Assembly (NCBI GenBank): GCA_903890595.1
Contig: CAITBU010000044.1
Coordinates: 1-24,360, forward strand
Length of the DNA: 24,360 nt
Direction of reading: 5' to 3'
DNA from: an uncultured Holophagaceae bacterium
GTDB lineage: Bacteria; Acidobacteriota; Holophagae; Holophagales; Holophagaceae
Shown here: piece by piece, positions 6,462 to 13,143 of the stretch
How the letters are laid out: every line of letters starts with the position of its first letter
Position numbering within the stretch: position 1 is the stretch's first letter
The notes under the pieces: model-generated
Seen by the model: the letters and a program-made list of their open reading frames with translations, nothing else
Told to the model about the DNA's origin: nothing
Databases searched by the model: none
Translations under genes and position numbers: made by a program

Positions 6462-7760
6462 CTAGAACCAGTAGTTCAGGCTCAGGCTGACCTGGCGCCA
6501 GGACTCGCCGTAGGACAGGCTGCTGGTGCCGAAGGGGCTGTAGCCCGTGAGGAAGCCCTGGTAGTTCACGCGGGCATCGTTGTTGATGGTGGTCATGGCG
6601 ACGCCGATGAAGGCCCGCTTGGTGAGGGCGTAGTCATAGGCGAAGGTCATCTGCTTGGCGGCAGTCTTGTCCTGGGAAGCCGTCTTGCCGGCCATGGTGT
6701 AGGTGGCGTAGACGCCGTGATCGCCCCATGAGTAGGACACGGGGATCTGGAAGGCGGTGCGGCCAGAGTCGCCGACGACAGCGCTGGCGGCATTGAGGCC
6801 GCCGTTGACCATGCTGGTGTTGTCATACATCACGCCGAACTTGAGGCCGTTCACCTTGTAGGACAGGCCCAGGCGCATGGCCTTCAGCTCGGTGTTGGCG
6901 GCGGTGGAGGCCACGCCCTGGAACTTCTGGTCCAGGTACGTGCCCATGGCGGAGAAGCCGTGGCCGTTGTAGAGGGCCTTGGCGAAGACGGTCTGGCCGC
7001 CCTCGTAGGTGGTGCCGTTGGTGTTGGAGACCCAGACGTTCTGGGCGCCAGCGGCGTTCTTGGACCAGGCCAGCGAGAAGGTCAGCATGCTCGCGGCATC
7101 GGGCTTGAAGGTCGGGGAGTCCCACTTGACGACGTTGCGGGAGCGGGTGATGGCCAGGGTGTTCTGCTTGGTCAGGTTGGAGACGCCATCCTGCTTGCCA
7201 GTCATGTAGGTGTTCAGGAGGTTGAAGATGCCCAGGGCCTGAACGTCCCAGACACGGTAGCCCTCACCGGGGTGCTCGAGGGAGGGGGCCAGGTAGCCCA
7301 CGGAGATGCCGTCCGTGACGTAGAGGTGCATATGGCCGGCGTAGAAGTTGCCGTAGGGGGTGCCGATGCCGGCCCAGCTGTCGCCGTCAGCCCAGCCAGA
7401 GGCGGCATTGACGGGGAGGCCAGCCGGCGGTCCACCGGCATTCTGGAGGAGCGCGTCACCGGGGCGCACGTTCATGGGCATGCGGCTCTCAATGCGCATG
7501 AACACGGTGTAGCCGTCGGTGATCTTGGAACTGCTGGTGAACCAGAGGCGGGAGGTGTTGTCGTAGACGCCGATTTCGTTCGCGGTGGTGCGCCCGGTCG
7601 GAGCGTTGCCCTGGCTGATGGCAGCGCCCTTCATGCCCATGGCGATCAGGCCGCCGATGGTGATGTTGGTGGAGGAGCTGACCCCGACGGTGGTCTGGGC
7701 GAAGCTGGGAAGGGCGGCGAGAGCTACGGTCGCGGCCACGACAGCAAAGCGGATCTTCAT
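6462..7760 (-). CDS. Outer-membrane porin, Gram-negative trimeric type
   Basis: This is a 432-residue precursor with a clear Sec signal peptide (MKIRFAVVAATVALAALPSFA, cut before QTT). The mature part alternates polar and non-polar residues as in beta strands, is rich in Gly, Ser, Thr and Tyr, and ends in NYWF. A terminal aromatic after alternating hydrophobic positions is the known BAM recognition signal. Its style matches the Porin_4/OmpC-like family of 16-stranded trimers. The ATG has AAAGGAT upstream. A putative promoter lies about 115-145 bases before the start. It is encoded directly upstream of and on the same strand as the liv operon, so it may let the transporter's ligand across the outer membrane. 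Coupled expression is not shown because a terminator-like element intervenes. Confidence 0.87.
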   Translation of the reverse strand: MKIRFAVVAATVALAALPSFAQTTVGVSSSTNITIGGLIAMGMKGAAISQGNAPTGRTTANEIGVYDNTSRLWFTSSSKITDGYTVFMRIESRMPMNVRPGDALLQNAGGPPAGLPVNAASGWADGDSWAGIGTPYGNFYAGHMHLYVTDGISVGYLAPSLEHPGEGYRVWDVQALGIFNLLNTYMTGKQDGVSNLTKQNTLAITRSRNVVKWDSPTFKPDAASMLTFSLAWSKNAAGAQNVWVSNTNGTTYEGGQTVFAKALYNGHGFSAMGTYLDQKFQGVASTAANTELKAMRLGLSYKVNGLKFGVMYDNTSMVNGGLNAASAVVGDSGRTAFQIPVSYSWGDHGVYATYTMAGKTASQDKTAAKQMTFAYDYALTKRAFIGVAMTTINNDARVNYQGFLTGYSPFGTSSLSYGESWRQVSLSLNYWF

Positions 7761-7874
7761 GGACTATCCTTTGTGAGGAGTTGGACGGGGCGCAAGACCC
7801 GCGATCCAAAGGGTTGGGGGGGAGGGAAAACGATGGGTAGGTAGGTTTACCGGCATGCTAACCCTGATTGGAAG

Positions 7875-7903
7875 TAATGGCTACTAATAGTCGCTACCTT
7901 CAA
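7875..7903 (-). promoter_or_regulatory. Putative sigma-70-type promoter of the porin gene
   Basis: On the minus strand a TTGAAG box (7898-7903) is followed after 17 bases by CCATTA (7875-7880). It sits in an AT-richer island inside otherwise GC-rich DNA and would leave a leader of about 105 bases before the porin ATG. The -10 match is only moderate, so this is a candidate. The rest of the gap 7761-8009 shows no clear terminator for phaB, only an imperfect 6-bp stem (GACAGA/TCTGAC near 7938-7954). Confidence 0.3.
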
Positions 7904-8009
7904 AAATTTGGACGAACCAGCCGTGCCTCCCCACCCGACAGAGCCAGTCTGACGGGGCGTTCCCAGAGGGGATCGGGGGGAATTGAGCACCGCTACCTCC
8001 TTCCCGGCC

Positions 8010-8750
8010 TTAGGCCATGTGCATGCCGCCATTGATGTTGAGCGTAGCACCAGTCATGTAGCCGGCGAGGTCCGAGGCCAGATAAACCACCAGGGCACCG
8101 ATTTCTTCGGGCTTGCCGAAGCGCTGCATGGGGACCGACATGCGAATGGTCTCCCGCACATCCTCCCGGATGGCCATGACCATGTCTGTGCCGATGTAGC
8201 CCGGGGCGATGGCGTTCACTGTCACGCCCTTGGTCACCATTTCCTGGGCCAGGGCCTTGGTGAAGCCCAGGCAGCCGGCCTTGGCGGCGGAGTAGTTGGC
8301 CTGGCCCGCCTGCCCCTTCACGCCGTTGACGGAGGAAATATTGATGATGCGGCCGAAGCCCCGCTCCGCCATGCCGGGGGAGATGGCGTGGGTCACATTG
8401 AACAGGCTGGTGAGGTTGGTGGAGATGACGGCGTCCCACATGCTCCGGTCCATCTTGGGGAAGAATTTATCCCGGGTGATGCCGGCGTTATTCACCAGCA
8501 CATCGATGGGTCCCAGTGCTGCGGTGACGGCGGCGGCCATGGCGATGCAGGCGGCCTCATCCGTGACATCGGCCTCCACGGGGAAGAAGTCATAGCCCTG
8601 GGCCTTCTGGTCGGCGAGCCAGGCTTCCATGGGTGGGAAGGCCGGGAGGCAGTTGGCAGCGACTTTGTAGCCCTCCTTGGCCAGGGACTGGCAGATGGCG
8701 GTGCCGAGTCCGCCCATGGCGCCGGTGACGAGAGCAACTTTGGTGGTCAT
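8010..8750 (-). CDS. phaB: Acetoacetyl-CoA reductase (PhaB-type short-chain dehydrogenase)
   Basis: This is a 246-residue classical SDR. The cofactor motif TGAMGGLG is at 9-16, NNAG at 87-90, catalytic Ser140, and Tyr153 with Lys157 (YSAAK). It carries PhaB-style signatures: ITRDKFFPKM after NNAG, GQANYSAAKAG, LAQE, KGVTVNAIAPGYIGTDMV and a C-terminal NINGGMHM. PhaB reduces acetoacetyl-CoA to (R)-3-hydroxybutyryl-CoA with NADPH; FabG is the near relative acting on ACP esters. I took ATG 8748-8750 because AAAGGA lies at good spacing, whereas the ATG two codons upstream touches that site. It follows the FabH-like gene by 36 bases, probably in one transcript. No phaC or phaA is in the window, so a role in PHA storage versus hydroxyacyl synthesis is open. 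Confidence 0.88.
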   Translation of the reverse strand: MTTKVALVTGAMGGLGTAICQSLAKEGYKVAANCLPAFPPMEAWLADQKAQGYDFFPVEADVTDEAACIAMAAAVTAALGPIDVLVNNAGITRDKFFPKMDRSMWDAVISTNLTSLFNVTHAISPGMAERGFGRIINISSVNGVKGQAGQANYSAAKAGCLGFTKALAQEMVTKGVTVNAIAPGYIGTDMVMAIREDVRETIRMSVPMQRFGKPEEIGALVVYLASDLAGYMTGATLNINGGMHMA

Positions 8751-8786
8751 ACGCATTCCTTTTGAGTGAGAGAGAAAGCTGTGGAG

Positions 8787-9779
8787 CTAGGGCATCACAA
8801 GGGCGGCAGCGGCCTGGTTGTAGCCCACGCCGGAGCCCACCAGCACCAGGCGGTCGCCGGAGCGGAGCTTCTTCTTTGCGAGAGCATCATCCAGAGCCAT
8901 GGGGATGCAGGCGGAGCCGGTGTAGCCCCAGTCCTCCATGATGGTGTGGGTCTTCTCCATGGGCAGGCCGAGGTCGGCCATGACCAGCTCGATGGAGGGC
9001 TTGCGCACCTGGGTGAAGATGATGAAGTCGATGTCGGACAGGCCAAACTCGCAGCCGGCGGCGAGCTTGCGCACCAGGCGGGGCCAGCCCTCGTGGTTGA
9101 TCTCGGGGGGGTAGCGCTCCAGCATCTTCACGGTGGTGCGGCCTGCTTCCACCGAGGCCACCGAGGCCGGCTCGTAGGTGCCGCCGGAGTAGATGCCCCA
9201 GTGCTTGTGGTAGGCGCCGCCCGCCTGGGCCGCAGCCCCGAGGAAGCCCGGCTTATCCGAGGCCACCAGCACGGCCGCTCCGGCACCGTCCCCGTAGAAG
9301 AAGGAGAGGGGGTCATTCGGTGTGGTCAGCTTGTGCATCAGGTAGACGCCCACCACCAGCACGGTCTTGATGCCGGGGTTGGCGGTGATCCAGCCGGCCC
9401 CGCAGGCCAGGGCTGTGGGGAAGGAGGCGCAGGCGCAGCCCACGTCGAAGGTGCCAGCGTTCACGGCGCCCAGCTTGTGCTGCAGCACCACGGAGGTGGC
9501 CGGGGTGATGTAGTCCGGCGAGTCCGTGCCCAGGATGATCAGGTCCACGTCCTCGGGCTTCAGGCCGGCCCGCTCCAGGGCCTGTTTGGCGGCGGGCAGG
9601 GCCAGGTCCGAGGTGGCCCAGTCTTCCGGGGCGTGCCAGCGGCAGCGGATGCCTGAGGACTCCTCCATCTTGTCGACGAACTCCGGCAGGTGGGCGAAGC
9701 GCTGCCGCAGCAAATCGTTGGAGACCTGGATCTCCGGCAGGTAGCAGCCCGTGGCGGCGAGGGTGGCGAAGCGGGTCAT
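8787..9779 (-). CDS. FabH-like 3-oxoacyl synthase III with altered catalytic triad
   Basis: This is a 330-residue thiolase-fold protein of the KAS III family. The nucleophile Cys117 lies in FDVGCACASF, matching the FDVAAACAGF style of FabH. Family marks such as GTDSPDYITPATS (84-96) and FYGDGAGAAVL (161-171) are present. The FabH active-site His (HQAN motif) aligns with Thr256 in IIFTQVRKPS. The FabH Asn (GNTSAAS) aligns with Tyr286 in WGYTGSACIP. Only the Cys of the Cys-His-Asn triad is therefore kept, which argues against a housekeeping FabH and for a specialised condensing or acyl-transfer role. ATG 9777-9779 has a TAGGAG ribosome site. The gene leads the unit with phaB, under a TTGACA promoter and a probable TetR operator. 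Alignment was by eye. Confidence 0.82.
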   Translation of the reverse strand: MTRFATLAATGCYLPEIQVSNDLLRQRFAHLPEFVDKMEESSGIRCRWHAPEDWATSDLALPAAKQALERAGLKPEDVDLIILGTDSPDYITPATSVVLQHKLGAVNAGTFDVGCACASFPTALACGAGWITANPGIKTVLVVGVYLMHKLTTPNDPLSFFYGDGAGAAVLVASDKPGFLGAAAQAGGAYHKHWGIYSGGTYEPASVASVEAGRTTVKMLERYPPEINHEGWPRLVRKLAAGCEFGLSDIDFIIFTQVRKPSIELVMADLGLPMEKTHTIMEDWGYTGSACIPMALDDALAKKKLRSGDRLVLVGSGVGYNQAAAALVMP

Positions 9780-9872
9780 GCCGATGCTCCTACGAGACCC
9801 ACCGCGCCGGGTTGGGCGATGGGGGGAGATTCCATGTAACTTGTTGGGCTCATTTGGATACCAAGAAGGATG

Positions 9873-9899
9873 GAACCAATCAGGTTCGTAAAAACGAAC
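9873..9899. promoter_or_regulatory. Probable TetR-family operator: two overlapping palindromes
   Basis: GTTCGT (9884-9889) and ACGAAC (9894-9899) form a perfect 16-bp inverted repeat with a 4-base A-tract centre. It overlaps a second one, GAACC (9873-9877) with GGTTC (9883-9887). Three GTTC/GAAC half-sites therefore sit about 10 bases apart, one helical turn. The element lies just downstream of the putative start point of the FabH-like/phaB unit and close to a TetR gene, the usual layout of a TetR-type repression site. The binding protein is inferred. Confidence 0.6.
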
Positions 9900-9917
9900 A
9901 GTTGGTATGTTTTAAGG

Positions 9918-9945
9918 ATTGTGCGCTCCCGAACCTGCCTGTCAA
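9918..9945 (-). promoter_or_regulatory. Promoter of the FabH-like/phaB unit
   Basis: The minus strand has a perfect TTGACA (9940-9945) and, after 16 bases, CACAAT (9918-9923; four of six consensus bases). Transcription would start near 9911, giving a leader of about 130 bases that contains the palindromic operator. The surrounding region is visibly richer in A and T than the neighbouring genes. Confidence 0.6.
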
Positions 9946-9975
9946 GCCAAAAATGACGTCTGGAGTGAGTGGGGC

Positions 9976-9996
9976 GAAAAACCGGGCTCCAGCCGC
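9976..9996 (-). terminator. Weak terminator candidate after the TetR gene
   Basis: About 25-45 bases past the TetR stop, the minus strand reads GGC-TGGA-GCC followed by CGG and a run of five T. The stem is short, so the call is weak. Its place between the TetR gene and the next promoter is fitting. Confidence 0.3.
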
Positions 9997-10020
9997 ACTG
10001 TTCCTGCATTTCAGGGGCAG

Positions 10021-10653
10021 CTAGGCGGGGCCCTTGGCTGGCATGATTCCGTGACGCAAGAGGCTGGAGATCTCCCGAATGGCCGAGGTCGAGTCCATGC
10101 CCAGCTGATCGGGCACGCCGAACAGGACCTCCACTGCGAAGTAGTGCAGGAAGATGCGGCTGGCCAGCATGAGGGCCATGGTGGGGTCGGTACCGGGGCT
10201 CAGCTGATCCTTCAGCGTGTTGTCCGGGAAGCGGTGGTCAATGAAGGAGGCGAAGCGGGCGGGCATCCCGGAGTAGAACTTCCGGATGTGGGACCCGTCG
10301 AACTCAACCACGTCCACATAGATGAGGGCCACGTGGCGCCGGTAGAGACGGACACTCTCCTCAGCGGCCGCACCCAGGGCTTCCAGGTCGTGGGGGAAGG
10401 CCCCGGCGGCCAGGGCCCGGTTGAACGGGAAGTCCGGGGAGTCGATGGCGGTCCAGTACTGGTCCAGGAGGGTCCGGAAGAGGGCCTCCTTGTCGGGGAA
10501 GTGGTGGTAGACGTTGCCCGTGGACACGCCCGCCGCCTGGGCGATCTCCCGGATGCTGGTGCTGCGGTAACCCTGGTGGGAGAAGAGGGCCAAGGCCGCT
10601 TCCAGGATCACGCTCCGGCTTCGCTCTGACTTCGCTCCCTGGGTCTGTTTCAA
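10021..10653 (-). CDS. TetR/AcrR-family transcriptional regulator
   Basis: This is a 210-residue protein with an N-terminal TetR helix-turn-helix at about residues 15-60 (ILEAALALFSHQGYRSTSIREIA...GVSTGNVYHHFPDKEALF), a textbook match. The C-terminal ligand-binding half is divergent, as usual. The start is TTG at 10651-10653, with GGGGAG about 7 bases upstream. No ATG lies in a better place, and the HTH needs this N-terminus. It lies 43 bases after bioF on the same strand and could be read through from it. The palindromes at 9873-9899, just beyond its 3' end and in front of the FabH-like gene, are its likely target, and an acyl-CoA or fatty acid ligand would fit the regulated genes. Family certain; target and ligand inferred. 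Confidence 0.88.
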   Translation of the reverse strand: MKQTQGAKSERSRSVILEAALALFSHQGYRSTSIREIAQAAGVSTGNVYHHFPDKEALFRTLLDQYWTAIDSPDFPFNRALAAGAFPHDLEALGAAAEESVRLYRRHVALIYVDVVEFDGSHIRKFYSGMPARFASFIDHRFPDNTLKDQLSPGTDPTMALMLASRIFLHYFAVEVLFGVPDQLGMDSTSAIREISSLLRHGIMPAKGPA

Positions 10654-10696
10654 TGCGAGGCTCCCCGGCAGAGGGTACGGGTGGGTTCGATGCGGG

Positions 10697-11851
10697 TCAA
10701 GTTCGGCCCCCGGGGAGCAGCCCTAGATTGGCCAGTGCCCTCAGCAGGGAAGTCACCTGTGCCGCCTCCAGGTGGGCCCCGGTGGTGATGCGCAGGCGGG
10801 CGGACCCTGCGGGCACGGTGGGGGGGCGGACGGCGCGTACGTCGAAGCCCTGGGCCTGAAGCGCCAGGGCCAGGGCGACGGCCCGGCCATCCTCGCCCAC
10901 GGGGACCGGCACGATGGCCGAGGGGCAGGGCGCCTGGCCGAGGGCGCTGCGCAGCAGACTTGCATGGCCCAGGGCCCGGTCCCGGCGCCAGGGCTCGCAG
11001 CGGGCGAGGCGGATGCCCTCGAGGGCGGCCCCGAGCACCGGCGGGGGCAGGGCCGTAGAGAAGATGAAGCCCCGGGCCGTGTTCAGCAGGTGGTCGCGGA
11101 GGCTGTCTGGGCAGCAGACAAAAGCCCCGAAGCTGCCCAGAGCCTTGCCCAGGGTGCCCATCACCAGGGGGATCCGCCCCGCCACGCCCTGAGCCTGGGC
11201 CAAGCCGGCCCCGTCCCCGCCCAGCAAGCCGGTGCTGTGGGCCTCGTCCACCAGGAGCAGGGCCCCCTCGGCCTCGCAGAGGTCCACCAGGGTCGGCAGG
11301 TCCGCCGCATCCCCGTCCATGCTGAAGATGGCGTCCGTGGCCACCAGGGCCAGGGCCTCCTGGGGGGCCGAAGCCCGCCAGGTCCGGAGGGCTTCGCCCA
11401 GGTGGGCCAGGTCGAGGTGGGGGTAGATGCCCAGGTGGGCACCGGCGGCCCGGGCCATGCGGCAGCCGTCCACCAGAGAGGCGTGGTTGAGGGCGTCAGA
11501 AAAGACCGCATCCCCAGGGGCCAGGAGGGCCGGGATCAGGGTGGCGTTGGCCTGATAGCCCGTGTTGAAGAGGAGACAGGCCTCGGTGCCCTTCCACTGA
11601 GCCAGGGCGGCCTCCAGGGCCCCGTGGAGGGAACAGTCCCCCCGCAGCAGGCGGGCGGCACCGGCCCCGGCACCCTGCTCCCGGGCGGCCTCGGCGGCGG
11701 CGGCGGCCAAGCGGGGGTCCCGGCGGAGTCCCAGGTAGTCGTTGGAGCAGAAGTCCAGCCCTGCAGCGGGCTGGATGGCCCGGTCCCGGCCCAGGGCCCG
11801 GCGCAGATCAGCCTGCCGTTCGAGACGATTTTTCCAGGCTGAAGAAATCAC
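10697..11851 (-). CDS. bioF: 8-amino-7-oxononanoate synthase (biotin synthesis)
   Basis: This is a 384-residue alpha-oxoamine synthase, the same length as E. coli BioF. The PLP Schiff-base lysine is Lys236 in GTLGKALGSFG. Asp202 in VDEAHSTG pairs with the pyridine nitrogen, and LNHAS (121-125) holds the His that stacks on PLP. The C-terminal RPPTVPAGSARLRIT motif is the BioF form and argues against 2-amino-3-ketobutyrate CoA ligase, which has a different sequence there. The enzyme joins pimeloyl thioester and L-alanine to 8-amino-7-oxononanoate in the cytoplasm. The start is GTG at 11849-11851 with a modest GAGG ribosome site; that choice is less certain. No other bio genes are present, so bioF stands apart from the rest of the pathway in this window. 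Confidence 0.93.
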   Translation of the reverse strand: MISSAWKNRLERQADLRRALGRDRAIQPAAGLDFCSNDYLGLRRDPRLAAAAAEAAREQGAGAGAARLLRGDCSLHGALEAALAQWKGTEACLLFNTGYQANATLIPALLAPGDAVFSDALNHASLVDGCRMARAAGAHLGIYPHLDLAHLGEALRTWRASAPQEALALVATDAIFSMDGDAADLPTLVDLCEAEGALLLVDEAHSTGLLGGDGAGLAQAQGVAGRIPLVMGTLGKALGSFGAFVCCPDSLRDHLLNTARGFIFSTALPPPVLGAALEGIRLARCEPWRRDRALGHASLLRSALGQAPCPSAIVPVPVGEDGRAVALALALQAQGFDVRAVRPPTVPAGSARLRITTGAHLEAAQVTSLLRALANLGLLPGGRT

Positions 11852-11907
11852 GGAACCTCGGGGTGGGTCGGCGCAGATCTTAGGCGGGGGGGAATGTTAG
11901 GATCTGA

Positions 11908-11931
11908 GGGGGATCCATCCGTGGATCCCCC
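11908..11931. promoter_or_regulatory. Perfect 10-bp hairpin in the divergent bioF / small-protein region
   Basis: GGGGGATCCA (11908-11917), a TCCG loop and TGGATCCCCC (11922-11931) make a perfect stem. Immediately after it come TTGGAG (11932-11937) and the ATG of the small protein at 11944, so in that mRNA the hairpin abuts the ribosome site. It also lies about 57-80 bases before bioF. No terminated gene precedes it on either strand, so a terminator role is unlikely. A leader structure or a protein-binding palindrome are the options. It does not resemble the BirA operator. Confidence 0.5.
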
Positions 11932-11943
11932 TTGGAGCGTGGC

Positions 11944-12114
11944 ATGGATTATCAGCAGTCGTGGCAGGGCGCATCCACCGGAGCGCAGTCCCGCCTTGAT
12001 TTTGTCCGAAGTGTCTACATTAGGCGCGTGGATGGTTTTGCCGTGAAGCTCTTTGTCAGCCTCTACAACATCTTCATCGCCCTGATGAACATTCTCGGCG
12101 GGCGGCGTCGCTAG
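11944..12114 (+). CDS. 56-residue small protein, possible internally deleted Bax inhibitor-1 relative
   Basis: The ATG at 11944 has TTGGAG six bases upstream, so this short frame looks translated. A longer in-frame TTG start at 11932 would begin inside the ribosome site. The first half (DYQQSWQGAS...SRLDFVRSVY) reads like the cytoplasmic N-terminus of YccA/YbhL-type Bax inhibitor-1 proteins. The last part (VSLYNIFIALMNILGG plus three Arg) reads like their extreme C-terminus (LYLDFINLF...LLR-LG-RR). The roughly 170-180 residues with the membrane spans between these are missing. One hydrophobic or amphipathic helix remains (about 36-52), with a basic tail. The options are a functional small membrane protein or a deletion remnant. 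The resemblance was judged from memory of the family, not by a search. Confidence 0.6.
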   Translation: MDYQQSWQGASTGAQSRLDFVRSVYIRRVDGFAVKLFVSLYNIFIALMNILGGRRR

Positions 12115-12135
12115 CCCCCCCTTCCAAGGACTCCC

Positions 12136-13143
12136 ATGCTCCGTGCTTCCCTGATCTCCCTCATCGCCCTCGGTGTCGTCGCCCAGGAACCCGCCAAGGC
12201 CCCAGCCCCACCCGCTGCTGCGGCCCCTGCGCCCGTGGCGGCCCCGGCCCCCCCGCCGGCCCCCAAGCCCGAAGAGGTACTGCTCGCCAAGGTGGGCGGC
12301 GAGCCCATCACCGAGGCCGACTTCCAGTCCGCCTTCCGCCTGCTGGGCCAGCAGGAGCAGATGCAGGTGCTCATGGTCCAGGGCGGCAAGGAGGAGTTCG
12401 TCAAGCGCATGGCCGAGAGCAAGCTCCTCTCCGTGAAGGCCAAGCGCCTGGAGCTGGACAAGACCCCGAGCTACCAGCGCGCCCTCGAGCGCACCAAGGA
12501 TGACCTCCTGGCCCGGGAGTTCCTCACCAAGGAGGGCGAGGCCCTCCAGAAGAAGCTGGCGGTGGACGAGGCCCAGGTGAAGGCCTACTACGCCGCCCAC
12601 CCGGACCGCTTCAAGCAGCCGGAGCTGGCCTCTGTGCGTCACATCCTGGTGTCCGTGAAGCAGGCCGAGGGCCAGCCCGGCCTCAGCGATGCTGACGCCA
12701 AGGCCCGCGTCGCCACCATCCAGGCCGAGCTCAAGAAGAAGGGCGCCTCTTTCGAGGCCCTGGCCAAGAAGTACAGTGACGATCCCGGCAGCAAGGACAC
12801 TGGGGGCCTCTACGCCGATGCGGACCCCTCCAAGTGGGTGCCCGAGTTCGGCGCCGCAGCCCGCACCCAGCCCATCGGCAAGGTCGGTGCGCCCGTGAAG
12901 ACCCAGTTCGGCTACCACATTGTGAAGGTCGAGGGCCGCAAGCCTTCCCGCGTGGTGCCCTTCGAGGAAGCCAAGGAAGAGGCCCAGCGCATGACCCAGC
13001 AGGAGCGGCAGCAGCAGGTGTGGAACGAGCTGATGGACGGGCTCCGCAAGGAGATCACCTTCGAGCTCGTGAAGCCCGCAGCCGCTCCCCAGGCTCCGGT
13101 GGCCCCCAAGCCCGCCGAACCCGCCAAGGCTGGTGGCAAGTGA
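12136..13143 (+). CDS. Periplasmic parvulin-type peptidyl-prolyl isomerase (PpiC/SurA-like)
   Basis: This is a 335-residue precursor with a short signal peptide (LRASLISLIALGVVA, then QEP). A Pro/Ala-rich linker (20-45) and a SurA-like helical N-domain (about 46-150) follow. The parvulin rotamase domain covers about 163-268, with both conserved histidines: His169 in VRHILV and His261 in GYHIVKV. A second Pro/Ala-rich tail ends the protein. Such proteins catalyse prolyl isomerisation and chaperone outer-membrane or secreted proteins in the periplasm. The ATG has AAGGA five bases upstream. The stop overlaps the next gene's GTG by four bases, so the two parvulin-family proteins are coupled. Retained histidines suggest this is the enzymatically active one of the pair. 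Confidence 0.88.
   Translation: MLRASLISLIALGVVAQEPAKAPAPPAAAAPAPVAAPAPPPAPKPEEVLLAKVGGEPITEADFQSAFRLLGQQEQMQVLMVQGGKEEFVKRMAESKLLSVKAKRLELDKTPSYQRALERTKDDLLAREFLTKEGEALQKKLAVDEAQVKAYYAAHPDRFKQPELASVRHILVSVKQAEGQPGLSDADAKARVATIQAELKKKGASFEALAKKYSDDPGSKDTGGLYADADPSKWVPEFGAAARTQPIGKVGAPVKTQFGYHIVKVEGRKPSRVVPFEEAKEEAQRMTQQERQQQVWNELMDGLRKEITFELVKPAAAPQAPVAPKPAEPAKAGGK

Noticed and set aside
5009..6490. 493-residue plus-strand open frame opposite livK
   Set aside because: It is fully antisense to a gene with a signal peptide, ribosome site and family match; its composition (Gly, Val, His, Asp) is the usual shadow of high-GC codon bias.
10697..11851. 2-amino-3-ketobutyrate CoA ligase (kbl) as alternative for bioF
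   Set aside because: The RPPTVPAGSARLRIT motif and length of 384 are those of BioF; no tdh neighbour is present.
11908..11931. BirA-type biotin operator before bioF
   Set aside because: The palindrome (GGGGGATCCA arms, 4-base loop) does not resemble the TTGTAAACC-type BirA operator with its 14-16 base spacer.
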